A DNA stretch of 9,788 nt, taken from the NCBI GenBank assembly GCA_038202925.1, contig JBBREM010000096.1, positions 1 through 9,788 on the forward strand, read 5' to 3'. Shown here in pieces: positions 1-6,546 of this stretch. The notes below the pieces were generated by a model. It saw only the letters and a program-made list of their open reading frames with translations. It had not been told where the DNA came from and searched no databases. Within the stretch, counting starts at the first letter, position 1. Every line of letters begins with the position of its first letter. This stretch comes from JAEVZK01 sp038202925 (GTDB lineage Bacteria > Armatimonadota > Fimbriimonadia > Fimbriimonadales > Fimbriimonadaceae). The position numbers and the translations under genes were made by a program.

Positions 1-1389
1 GATGACTAGCCCGCCGTCCTTCGTGACGCCGAGGAATGCCCGCTTCCGGAAATCCATGATGTCCTTCGAGGCATACGGAGTCAGCAACTCTTTGGGCCTC
101 GCCACGCCTTCGTGAACCAGCCACGTGCCCGCGAGGAAGGCATCAGTGTAGTCGGGCATGTACTCTTTGAAGATGCCTTCGGCGTTCATCGATTCCTGAA
201 AGGGAATGATCGCGAGCTGAGTTGGCCCCCACAGCACCATCGGACGATTTTTCAGTTTGACTACCCTCGTGGGGTCGTTATCGGGCAGGAAGAGCCCCAA
301 ATTGCCCGGTTTGCAGGGGCCGATGAGACGGTTATCCTCCGAGGCGATCGCGGCGGCTTGGAAGAACGTGCCGTTGATCCCGGCGATCCCGCCGTTCTCC
401 GCGACCACCTGGCCCACGCTTTCTCGGCCTGTTACTTGGACGGTCGTGGGAGTTCCACCTTTCACAAGAGCAAGCTTCACCCCGCCGTAGGTGCCGGCTT
501 CAGCCGAAACAGGTGTGGCCCTGAGCGGGGTTTCGGAAATGGCGGGCGCCTCGGCGGTCCATTCCTCATCCTGCTCTTGCAATGCCTGCATGAATTTCTT
601 CGCCTCATATCGACCCACGGCGAGCACGTTCGGCGAGCCTTCCGCAAGCGTCGGCTCCATCGTGAACGACATGAGGTACCCGGCCTCGCGAGTCAGACGT
701 TGTGTATCGGCGCTGTTCGAGCCTAGGGGATAGGCCATGTACGGGATCGGCGTCGTCAAATGCTGCTCGAGCGTTGCCTTCGATTCGACCAGTTCTCGGC
801 GCTGCGCATCCAACGAAAGGTCTTTGAAGCCCTCCGGATGGGTAACCGTGTGGGCGCCGATGGTAATCAGCCCCTCCTTCTGCAGTTCCTTCAGCTCGTC
901 CCAGGTCATCTTGGGATGCCCGACATGACTCCCCACAAAGGCGGTGTGAACAAAGACCGCCGCCGGCCATTTGTGCTCGCGGAGGATCGGCAGCGCGTTA
1001 TCGTACATGCCCTGATAGTTGTCATCAAAGGTCAGGACGATCGCCTTTCGCGGGACCGGATCGCCCTTGGTCAGGTGACCGTAAAGCTGGTCCACCGAGA
1101 CCACCGTGTAGCCGCCATCGACGATCGCCTTGGCGTCCTTCTGGAATTCGTCGAGGGTCGTGTCGAACCAGACCGAATCCGCACCTCGCTCTTTGATCAC
1201 GTCGTGAAACATGATCACCGATACCCGGCCCGACATCGCGTTCATCGTGATGTCCGGGAACTCACGCTTGATCTCGCCCGCGGCAACCGCGGAGGGATCT
1301 TCCTTGAGTACGACAGGCACCGGCGTAGGGCGGCAGCCTGAAAGCAGCGCCGCGCAAGCGAGGGCAAAGAGGAGCGCCCGGGCGTTCAT
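1..1389 (-). CDS. Lipoprotein with CE4 polysaccharide deacetylase and phosphodiester glycosidase (NAGPA) domains, 3' end outside window
   Basis: The frame is open for all 463 codons from the ATG at 1389 to the left edge, so the C-terminus is missing. The N-terminus is a lipoprotein signal with lipobox LLSGC (Cys19), which puts the enzyme on the outer face of a membrane. Residues about 55-275 are a NodB/CE4 deacetylase domain: motif 1 TFDD (Asp122, Asp123), metal-binding HTVTH (His180, His184) and an AYP motif (Tyr220-Pro221). CE4 enzymes remove N-acetyl groups from GlcNAc polymers or peptidoglycan. From about residue 295 the sequence changes to a NAGPA-type fold, with AGINGTFF (Asn339), then AGTWLVHEG and RAFLGVTKDGG near the edge. 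NAGPA members cleave GlcNAc-phosphodiester bonds. The fusion suggests trimming of an N-acetylated surface glycopolymer; that is inference. It lies 60 bases after the peroxidase gene, and I see no Shine-Dalgarno sequence. Confidence 0.88.
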   Translation of the reverse strand, partial: MNARALLFALACAALLSGCRPTPVPVVLKEDPSAVAAGEIKREFPDITMNAMSGRVSVIMFHDVIKERGADSVWFDTTLDEFQKDAKAIVDGGYTVVSVDQLYGHLTKGDPVPRKAIVLTFDDNYQGMYDNALPILREHKWPAAVFVHTAFVGSHVGHPKMTWDELKELQKEGLITIGAHTVTHPEGFKDLSLDAQRRELVESKATLEQHLTTPIPYMAYPLGSNSADTQRLTREAGYLMSFTMEPTLAEGSPNVLAVGRYEAKKFMQALQEQDEEWTAEAPAISETPLRATPVSAEAGTYGGVKLALVKGGTPTTVQVTGRESVGQVVAENGGIAGINGTFFQAAAIASEDNRLIGPCKPGNLGLFLPDNDPTRVVKLKNRPMVLWGPTQLAIIPFQESMNAEGIFKEYMPDYTDAFLAGTWLVHEGVARPKELLTPYASKDIMDFRKRAFLGVTKDGGLVI

Positions 1390-1449
1390 GTCGTTAGGGT
1401 GTGACGGCACCTATTAAACAGAACGCAAATTAGCGACTAATCGGCTCAG

Positions 1450-2007
1450 CTACTCAGGCTTTTTCGCGAGTTCCGTTTCAATCGCCTCAAGAACTTTAGG
1501 GTCGGTCGGTTGAGTCTTCGGGCTGAAGCGTCCGGCAACCTGTCCGTTCCGATTGACAAGGAACTTGGCGAAGTTCCATTCGACATCCTCATGGCGCGTC
1601 GCTTTGGCGAGCAGCCAAGAGTACAGGGGATGAATGCCCTCGCCCTTCACCACGATCTTCGAATACATCGGGAAATCGACGTGGTAGTTGCCGGTGCAGA
1701 ACGTCTTGATCTCAGTATCGGTCCCGGGCTCTTGCTGGCCAAATTCGTTGGCCGGGAAGCCGAGGATCACGAGGCCCTTGTCCTTATACTTCTTGTAGAG
1801 AGCCTCGAGCCCTTCGTATTGCGGAGTGTTGCCGCAGAACGATGCGGTGTTGACCACAAGCAGGACCTTGCCCTTGTAATCGACCAGCGGCTGATATTTG
1901 CCGTCGATGGTCTTCATCTTGAAGGCGTAGATGTTCTGAACTTCCATCGGCTTGGTCTGTTGAATTGCGGTGACCGCGAAGGCGGAAAGTAGGGCGACTG
2001 CGCTCAT
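1450..2007 (-). CDS. Glutathione peroxidase family protein (probably thioredoxin-dependent, Cys type)
   Basis: A 185-residue GPx-family peroxidase that reduces hydrogen peroxide or lipid hydroperoxides. The peroxidatic site is NTASFCGNTPQYEGLE with Cys58, so it is a cysteine enzyme, not a selenoenzyme. The rest of the tetrad is visible as Gln92 (FGQQEPG) and Trp144-Asn145 (WNFAKFLV). Cys104 (EIKTFC) lies 46 residues after Cys58, the same spacing as the Cys36/Cys82 pair of yeast Gpx3. This suggests a 2-Cys enzyme recycled by thioredoxin rather than glutathione. The usual Cys of the FPCNQF motif is replaced by Ala86 (FPANEF). The first 17 residues are hydrophobic and precede the usual GPx start, which suggests export, although no basic residue opens the segment. 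The start is fixed by an in-frame stop three codons upstream (2014-2016). A TAGACT hexamer lies 8 bases before the ATG and there is no ribosome binding site. Confidence 0.93.
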   Translation of the reverse strand: MSAVALLSAFAVTAIQQTKPMEVQNIYAFKMKTIDGKYQPLVDYKGKVLLVVNTASFCGNTPQYEGLEALYKKYKDKGLVILGFPANEFGQQEPGTDTEIKTFCTGNYHVDFPMYSKIVVKGEGIHPLYSWLLAKATRHEDVEWNFAKFLVNRNGQVAGRFSPKTQPTDPKVLEAIETELAKKPE

Positions 2008-2015
2008 GATAAGTT

Positions 2016-2021
2016 AGTCTA
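2016..2021 (-). promoter_or_regulatory. Candidate -10 element (TAGACT) for a leaderless peroxidase transcript
   Basis: TAGACT on the - strand lies 8 bases before the ATG at 2007 and matches the TANNNT form of a bacterial -10 box. No Shine-Dalgarno sequence is present. That spacing would start transcription at or next to the start codon, as in known leaderless genes of Deinococcus and actinobacteria. No clear -35 box is seen, so the call rests on position and on recurrence at other genes in the window. Confidence 0.4.
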
Positions 2022-2043
2022 CGCGAGTCGTCCGATAGTTGGT

Positions 2044-3567
2044 CTACTTACCGAGACAGGCAGCTTGGAAAGCTTTAACGTCGTCGTGCAGCTTCTTGCG
2101 CGATGTCTTCTCGATGTACATCATGTGGCCCGCCGGATAATAGGCGTAGCTCACGTGGGAACGGGACTCGGGGTCGAGCCCCATGTGGTTGACCATATAC
2201 ACCGTCCCGTTCAGCGGACAGGCCAGATCGTAATATCCCATGCAATAGAGCACTCGGAAATGGTTGTTGCGGGCGAGGACGCCGCGTAAATCGCTCGCGG
2301 TTTCCGCGTAGCTGCCCTGCGGCTCTGTCCACGGCTGCACGTTGCCCGAATTCAGGTACGTCATCGTGGTCTGCACGCTCAGATCGCGATCGAGATAGTC
2401 GTTCAGACTCGTCGTAAACGGCGCGGTAGTCGCGTCGTTGCTCGGGTCGCCTGAGCCGCGCTCGCCGATCTCAAGCTCTTCCTTGCCCACCAGCCTGGCG
2501 TCATACCTACCGATGGTTAGGCGGTCGTCGCGTAACAGCTCTCGGAACAGAGCCCGCTCGGTGATTCGCAGGTTCGATCCGAGAATGAACTTCTTGCTTA
2601 TTCCCAGGAAGCTGGCCAGCTTTGTCGCGACTTGGTCTTTCTCCTTGTCGCTGAGGCTGTCGCCTCGCTCGAGCGCCGATGAATACTCGCTGTCGATCCA
2701 TGCCTGACACTCCTTGACTACTTGGTCGACGCTCGTGAAATGCTTGCCGAGTTTGTGGTGATACCAGGCGGTCGCGGCCATCGAGGGGAGGAAGCTGATA
2801 TAGGTCAGGTCATTACCGCGCATGCCGTCGAGGGTCATGAAGTTGTTCGTACCGCTGATGCTGACGAAGCCGTTGATCGCGATGCCCGACCGGAATAGAC
2901 TTGCCGCAAGCCCCGACCCGCGAATGCCGCCGTAACTCTCGCCCGCGACGAAGATCGGCGAACTCCAACGGTGGTGCGCGGTTAGCCAGTTCCGCACAAA
3001 CGAAGTGAACGCGGCAATGTCCGGCTGCACGCCGAAATACTTGGATGCCAGATCAGGCCGCACGATGCGGCTGTAGCCCGTGCCCGGCGCATCGATCGCG
3101 ACGACATCCGTGAAATCGAGCCAGGTCTCATCGTTCTGGACGGGTTCGTAGGGCGGCGCGGGAAGCGTGCCGTCGTCATTCATCGGCGCGCGCTTCGGTC
3201 CAAGCGTGCCCATGTGCAGCCAGAACGTGGCGCTGCCGGGTCCACCGTTAAAGGCAAACGTCACCGGGCGGCTATGGGGCGCTGCTCCATCCTTCGTGTA
3301 GGCCACATAGAACATGCGACACTCAACCTCACCGGTGTCATTGCGCAAGGGGATCTGAGACGCTGTAGCCGTGTAGCTCAGCGGGGCTGCGAGGGTTGTC
3401 ATGTGATGGGTGACCGAAGGCTTGATCTCAACCATCGGGCCGAGGGGATTGTCCTCGGGAGCAGCCGAACGCGACTGCTGGGACCGGCCGCCAGGCACAG
3501 ACTGTCCCTGCTGCTGAGTAGTGCCTTGAAGAAGAACAAACGCAAGCGCGTACGAGACCACTGGCAT
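2044..3567 (-). CDS. Secreted S10-family serine carboxypeptidase-like peptidase
   Basis: A 507-residue serine carboxypeptidase of family S10 (alpha/beta hydrolase fold), which releases C-terminal amino acids from peptides, usually at acidic pH. The oxyanion-hole motif NGGPGS is at 107-112 and the nucleophile is Ser211 in VAGESYGG. The acid is Asp447 in GYYDLACP and the base is His481 in AGHMMY, so the triad is complete. The N-terminus is a short hydrophobic segment (about residues 4-14) followed by a Gln/Ser/Pro-rich stretch to about 40. That fits a signal peptide plus linker, though it lacks a basic n-region. Bacterial S10 proteins of about this length are common in Acidobacteria, Armatimonadota and Planctomycetes. 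It starts 19 bases after the khpA stop and its stop is 36 bases before the peroxidase start. A TATACT box sits 7 bases before the ATG. A housekeeping link to rpsP-khpA is doubtful. Confidence 0.92.
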   Translation of the reverse strand: MPVVSYALAFVLLQGTTQQQGQSVPGGRSQQSRSAAPEDNPLGPMVEIKPSVTHHMTTLAAPLSYTATASQIPLRNDTGEVECRMFYVAYTKDGAAPHSRPVTFAFNGGPGSATFWLHMGTLGPKRAPMNDDGTLPAPPYEPVQNDETWLDFTDVVAIDAPGTGYSRIVRPDLASKYFGVQPDIAAFTSFVRNWLTAHHRWSSPIFVAGESYGGIRGSGLAASLFRSGIAINGFVSISGTNNFMTLDGMRGNDLTYISFLPSMAATAWYHHKLGKHFTSVDQVVKECQAWIDSEYSSALERGDSLSDKEKDQVATKLASFLGISKKFILGSNLRITERALFRELLRDDRLTIGRYDARLVGKEELEIGERGSGDPSNDATTAPFTTSLNDYLDRDLSVQTTMTYLNSGNVQPWTEPQGSYAETASDLRGVLARNNHFRVLYCMGYYDLACPLNGTVYMVNHMGLDPESRSHVSYAYYPAGHMMYIEKTSRKKLHDDVKAFQAACLGK

Positions 3568-3574
3568 GTCAGCC

Positions 3575-3580
3575 AGTATA
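3575..3580 (-). promoter_or_regulatory. Candidate -10 element (TATACT) for a leaderless S10 peptidase transcript
   Basis: TATACT on the - strand differs from consensus TATAAT at one base. It lies 7 bases before the ATG at 3567, in the 19-base gap after khpA, and no ribosome binding site is seen. This is the best match among the four similar sites in the window. If used, the peptidase gene would have its own leaderless mRNA besides any read-through from rpsP-khpA. Confidence 0.45.
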
Positions 3581-3586
3581 GACGCG

Positions 3587-3829
3587 CTAGTCGGTAACGA
3601 TCTTCACGTATGCCTTTTCGCGCGACTTCGCCGCGACGGCAGAGACTACGCAGCGGATCGCAGAGACGACTCGTCCGGATTTGCCGATGACCTTGCCGAC
3701 ATCCTCTGGGTTCAGCGTCACGTAAAACGTGCGGGTATTGCCCTCGGTGTCCTCTTCGATCTCCACCTGGTCGGGGTTTTCGACGACGGACTTAATCAGG
3801 TGCTCAACGAAAGGTGCGTAACTGCTCAT
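3587..3829 (-). CDS. khpA: KH-domain RNA-binding protein KhpA
   Basis: An 80-residue single type II KH-domain protein, the normal length for KhpA (YlqC family). The RNA-binding GxxG loop is Gly49-Lys50-Ser51-Gly52 in VGKVIGKSGRVV, followed by the typical helix. KhpA binds many RNAs, usually as a heterodimer with KhpB/Jag, and affects cell division and envelope gene expression in Gram-positive bacteria. Its position directly after rpsP is conserved in many phyla and strengthens the call. The ATG overlaps the rpsP TGA as ATGA (3826-3829), so translation is probably coupled. In many genomes rimM and trmD follow; here the next gene is an unrelated peptidase. The segment before the GxxG loop is rich in acidic residues (about 21-29). 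Confidence 0.95.
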   Translation of the reverse strand: MSSYAPFVEHLIKSVVENPDQVEIEEDTEGNTRTFYVTLNPEDVGKVIGKSGRVVSAIRCVVSAVAAKSREKAYVKIVTD

Positions 3830-4386
3830 GCTTGCGCTTCGCCTTCTGCAACGGGCTCGTCGGCGGGTGCCTCAGTCGCTTCCTCGGGCGGAGCTTCGGC
3901 GGCTTCCTCGGCGGAAGGTGCTTCTTCAGTTGCCGGTGCCTCTACAGCCTCTTCAGCTACAGGTGCTGCGGCTGCTTCCTCTACCGGTGCCGGCGTCGGC
4001 TCTTCGACGGGAGCGGCAGCGGCTTCGGCCTTCGGCGCTGGAGCGGGCTCGGCGGCGCTTACGGCACTTGGCTTGCTGATCGCCGCCGTGCGCTTGTCCA
4101 GGAATTTGTAGCCTTTCTTAGCGGCAGGGCGAGCCTCAAAGTATTTGGGAAGGATCCCGACCTTGTTGAGAAGGATCGCCGTCGTCTCGCTCGGCTGCGC
4201 GCCGGTCATCAGCCAATGGAGCGCGCGCTCCTCGTTGATGTTGATGAGCGTGGGCTTCACAACCGGATCGTACGTGCCGATCGTCTCGACAAATGCGCCA
4301 TTGCGGCCCGCTGAGCTCTTGGCTACCACCACGCGATAAAACGGGCGGCCCTTTGTGCCGATACGTCGAAGTCGGATCTTAACCAT
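3826..4386 (-). CDS. rpsP: 30S ribosomal protein bS16 with long acidic Ala/Glu/Pro C-terminal tail
   Basis: Residues 1 to about 95 are a standard bS16, opening MVKIRLRRIGTKGRPFYRVV and including the family segment ETIGTYDP. This protein helps assemble and stabilise the 30S body by binding 16S rRNA. Most bS16 proteins end at 80-100 residues; this one has 186. From about residue 105 the chain is low-complexity Ala/Pro/Glu, with 20 Glu, one Asp and only one Lys between 111 and 186. It is therefore strongly acidic and presumably disordered. Shorter Ala/Glu tails on bS16 are known in other bacteria, but this one nearly doubles the protein. The stop overlaps the khpA start. A leader of about 64 bases separates the ATG from a TATAAT box. 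I see no strong ribosome binding site. Confidence 0.97.
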   Translation of the reverse strand: MVKIRLRRIGTKGRPFYRVVVAKSSAGRNGAFVETIGTYDPVVKPTLININEERALHWLMTGAQPSETTAILLNKVGILPKYFEARPAAKKGYKFLDKRTAAISKPSAVSAAEPAPAPKAEAAAAPVEEPTPAPVEEAAAAPVAEEAVEAPATEEAPSAEEAAEAPPEEATEAPADEPVAEGEAQA

Positions 4387-4455
4387 GATGCGTAAATCGT
4401 TTTTCGGGGCCCGCCGCGAGGTCTGAAGGGCGCGAGCACTCCGAGAGAACTGCTT

Positions 4456-4461
4456 ATTATA
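4456..4461 (-). promoter_or_regulatory. Probable -10 box of the rpsP-khpA promoter
   Basis: A perfect TATAAT reads on the - strand about 70 bases before the rpsP start, in the 128-base gap after the M20 peptidase gene. It stands out in a GC-rich region. No good TTGACA-like -35 box occurs 16-18 bases upstream. The remaining gap (4387-4455) would be the 5' leader of the ribosomal mRNA. It is GC-rich and ends in an A-rich patch before the start, but I could not identify a known ribosomal leader structure. Confidence 0.5.
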
Positions 4462-4514
4462 TCCACTCGCCCCATTCCTTCGCGCGGTAGAGGGTTTCGG
4501 ACCTCGCGCCAGAG

Positions 4515-5912
4515 CTAAGACATGACCGCGAGCCGGTAGATGATGTGGGCATAGATGCGCGACATCTTGAAGAGATTCTCGACCTTCAGCCGTTCATCAG
4601 TCTCATGGGCATGGCCATCGCCTTCCCAACCGGTGCCGATGCTGACAGTGTTGGGAATCGCGCGGGCATAGGTGCCGCCTCCCATCACGCCAGGCTTGCG
4701 GTTCTCCCCTGTTTCCTCCTGGTAGACATCGCAAATGGTTTTCACGAGCGGGTGATCGAGAGGGAAGTAGAGCGATGGGCTGTCGGAGAACGAAGCTAGC
4801 TTCCAGCCGCTCTCCAGCTTCGCGAGGTATGCCTCGCACATTCCTCGGAGCTTGTCCCCCTTCCAGGTGGTTGGATATCGGACGTTGAACGTAAACTCAA
4901 CCGCGCCGCCCATGGTCCCGATGATGCCGAGATTGTTCGTGAGATCGTGGCTCACCTCGTCATTGCCGTGGATTCCGATGCCCGGTCCGCTCACGTGGGT
5001 GCTGAGAAACATCTCGTCAAAAAATTTCTGAGTGCTCAGCGGCGATATATCGTTCAAGAAGCGCAGCACGCGAATCGCCGCATTGTCGCCGCCCCACGGG
5101 AACGAACCGTGGCAGGCTTTGCCGATGGCGTTGACGTGCAGGACGTTTCCTTCCCACTTGAAGCTGACATTTCGATCCCAGGAGTCGCCAAGCTTCTCGT
5201 CCACATGCTTGCGCGCCGAGGACGCGACGCGCACGCGGGCTTCGCACGAGTCGATGACGATGTTCGGCCGCTGCCCGCCGGCGATATCAAGCAGCTCCAT
5301 TTCCCCGCCCTTGTTCAGCGGAACGTGAACGATGAGGTTGGCGATGCCCTTCTCCGCATGGTACAGCGGCCAGCCTGAGTCGGGAGCGACGCCGTAGGTC
5401 GGCGCTTCCTCCGTCTGCATGTACCGCTTCACGCATCCAAAACCCGACTCCTCGTTGCAGCCAAAGACCTGCCGAATCCTCGCGGGGATGTTCGGGACGA
5501 CTTCCTTGATCGCCCGTATCGCGTAGAAGCTGGCCATCGTCGGCCCCTTATCGTCGGTCGAGCCGCGGGAGTAGATATACCCCTCGTCGATCTCGGCACC
5601 AAACGGCTCATGCTTCCAACCTGGCCCGACCGGAACCACGTCGAGGTGGCCCAGAGACATCACAAGCCTATCGCCCTTGCCGACCTCCGCATAGCCGATG
5701 TAGCCGTCGACGTCCTTCGTATGCATGCCTGCGCTCTGGGAGAGATCAAGCGCAAGATCGAGCGCCCGCCGGTTTTCAGCCCCGAAGGGCGCGTTCGGCA
5801 GCGGGTCCGACTCCAGACTGGGAATCTGCAGCATCCGGATGGTGTCGTTGAGCAAATTCTGCTCATGCGCGCGCAGCCAGTCTTGCAGCTTGGAGACGAT
5901 GGGGTCCGGCAT
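4515..5912 (-). CDS. M20-family dipeptidase (PepV/Sapep-like)
   Basis: A 465-residue metallopeptidase of the M20 dipeptidase branch, close in length to PepV (about 470), which hydrolyses dipeptides in the cytoplasm. Ligand motifs appear in order: SLGHLDVVPVG (His89, Asp91), GSTDDKGP (bridging Asp120), GCNEESG (Glu154 as general base, Glu155 as ligand), APDSGWP (Asp178) and GHAHETDE (His436). Gly-Gly-Gly-Thr-Tyr-Ala-Arg before the last motif is also typical of PepV-like enzymes. A lid/dimerisation domain fills about residues 190-380. There is no signal peptide, so it probably acts in the cytosol on peptides from protein turnover or uptake. It begins 59 bases after ppa, either co-transcribed or from the TAAACA box 7 bases before the ATG. 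No Shine-Dalgarno sequence is seen. A succinyl-diaminopimelate desuccinylase role is less likely given the length and the DDKGP motif. Confidence 0.93.
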   Translation of the reverse strand: MPDPIVSKLQDWLRAHEQNLLNDTIRMLQIPSLESDPLPNAPFGAENRRALDLALDLSQSAGMHTKDVDGYIGYAEVGKGDRLVMSLGHLDVVPVGPGWKHEPFGAEIDEGYIYSRGSTDDKGPTMASFYAIRAIKEVVPNIPARIRQVFGCNEESGFGCVKRYMQTEEAPTYGVAPDSGWPLYHAEKGIANLIVHVPLNKGGEMELLDIAGGQRPNIVIDSCEARVRVASSARKHVDEKLGDSWDRNVSFKWEGNVLHVNAIGKACHGSFPWGGDNAAIRVLRFLNDISPLSTQKFFDEMFLSTHVSGPGIGIHGNDEVSHDLTNNLGIIGTMGGAVEFTFNVRYPTTWKGDKLRGMCEAYLAKLESGWKLASFSDSPSLYFPLDHPLVKTICDVYQEETGENRKPGVMGGGTYARAIPNTVSIGTGWEGDGHAHETDERLKVENLFKMSRIYAHIIYRLAVMS

Positions 5913-5919
5913 GGGAGCT

Positions 5920-5925
5920 TGTTTA
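5920..5925 (-). promoter_or_regulatory. Weak candidate -10 element (TAAACA) before the M20 peptidase
   Basis: TAAACA on the - strand lies 7 bases before the ATG at 5912, the same placement as the TANNNT boxes of the S10, peroxidase and pyrophosphatase genes. The final base is A rather than the conserved T, so it is the weakest of the four. The gene could equally be read from ppa. Confidence 0.22.
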
Positions 5926-5971
5926 CCTGATGTGCCCCGCTCAGCCCATCACCTCATCACCACACCAGCCG

Positions 5972-6484
5972 TCAGGAAAGGTCAGTCCGGTACTTGGCTA
6001 TGATCTCAAGCGCCAGCGCTTCTCCGTGCCATCCCACCACCTCGACATCCTTCTGCTCCAGCGTCTTGTACACCTCAAAGAAGTGCATGACCTCCTTGAG
6101 CGTGTGGGGATTGACCCGAGTAATGGAGTCGCGGTAGCCGTAGCGCGGGTCCTTCGTCGCGACGCAGAGGATTTTCTCGTCCGGACCCTTCTCATCGCGC
6201 ATCTCGAGCACACCGATGGGTTTCGCCTCGACGATACAGCCCGGAAACGTAGGATGAGAAAGCAAGACCAGTACGTCGATGGCGTCCCCGTCCAAATAGT
6301 GCGTCTGCGGGATGAAGCCGTAATCGAACGGATAGAAGAGCGGGGAATAGAGGACCCGGTCGAGCTTCAACATGCCCGATTCCTTGTCGAGTTCGTACTT
6401 GTTCGTCGACCCCTTCGGGATCTCGATGATCGTGTTAATGATCGCGGGCGCCTGGTCTCCGATGCGAACGTCGAGGAGGGACAT
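5972..6484 (-). CDS. ppa: Inorganic pyrophosphatase, family I
   Basis: A 170-residue soluble family I pyrophosphatase that hydrolyses pyrophosphate to two phosphates and so pulls biosynthetic reactions forward in the cytosol. The active-site residues fall at almost the same numbers as in the E. coli enzyme: Glu21, Lys29, Arg43, Tyr55, then Asp65, Asp67 and Asp70 in LDGDAIDVL. Asp97, Asp102 and Lys104 follow in RDEKGPDEK, with the late Tyr139-Lys140 pair. Length is normal for bacterial homohexameric enzymes. It is the first gene of the leftward run, divergent from the response regulator across 62 bases. A TACGCT box lies 8 bases before the ATG and no Shine-Dalgarno sequence is visible. Confidence 0.97.
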   Translation of the reverse strand: MSLLDVRIGDQAPAIINTIIEIPKGSTNKYELDKESGMLKLDRVLYSPLFYPFDYGFIPQTHYLDGDAIDVLVLLSHPTFPGCIVEAKPIGVLEMRDEKGPDEKILCVATKDPRYGYRDSITRVNPHTLKEVMHFFEVYKTLEQKDVEVVGWHGEALALEIIAKYRTDLS

Positions 6485-6492
6485 CGCGGGTA

Positions 6493-6498
6493 AGCGTA
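6493..6498 (-). promoter_or_regulatory. Candidate -10 element (TACGCT) for a leaderless ppa transcript
   Basis: TACGCT on the - strand matches TANNNT and lies 8 bases before the ppa ATG at 6484. As first gene of the run, with a divergent neighbour, ppa needs a promoter within 6485-6546. No better -10 box or Shine-Dalgarno sequence is evident close to the gene, and no clear -35 box is seen. Confidence 0.38.
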
Positions 6499-6546
6499 CC
6501 GGGGCCGTTCATAGGTTCGGGAACATTATCGCCACGTGGAACTCCC

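Noticed and set aside
112..1341. + strand open frames of about 60-204 codons across the left 1.3 kb
   Set aside because: They lie antisense to the continuous 463-codon - strand frame, which carries clear CE4 and NAGPA motifs. Their own translations show no recognisable motif.
1429..1441. Small inverted repeat ATTAG-CGA-CTAAT between the peroxidase and deacetylase genes
   Set aside because: The stem is only five AT-rich pairs and no proper T run follows, so it is too weak to call a terminator or operator.
3566..4314. Long + strand open frames opposite rpsP and khpA, rich in Ser/Ala/Gly or Cys/Arg
   Set aside because: They are antisense shadows of the Ala/Glu/Pro repeat tail of bS16; the composition simply mirrors the GCN/GAR codons and no domain is visible.
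4387..4514. Search for an M20 terminator or a ribosomal leader structure in the gap before rpsP
   Set aside because: Only short, bulged GC pairings are present and none is followed by a T run. Apart from the TATAAT box nothing can be supported.
5930..6493. 187-codon + strand open frame
   Set aside because: It is antisense to ppa, whose active-site residues are all present, and it has no family features of its own.
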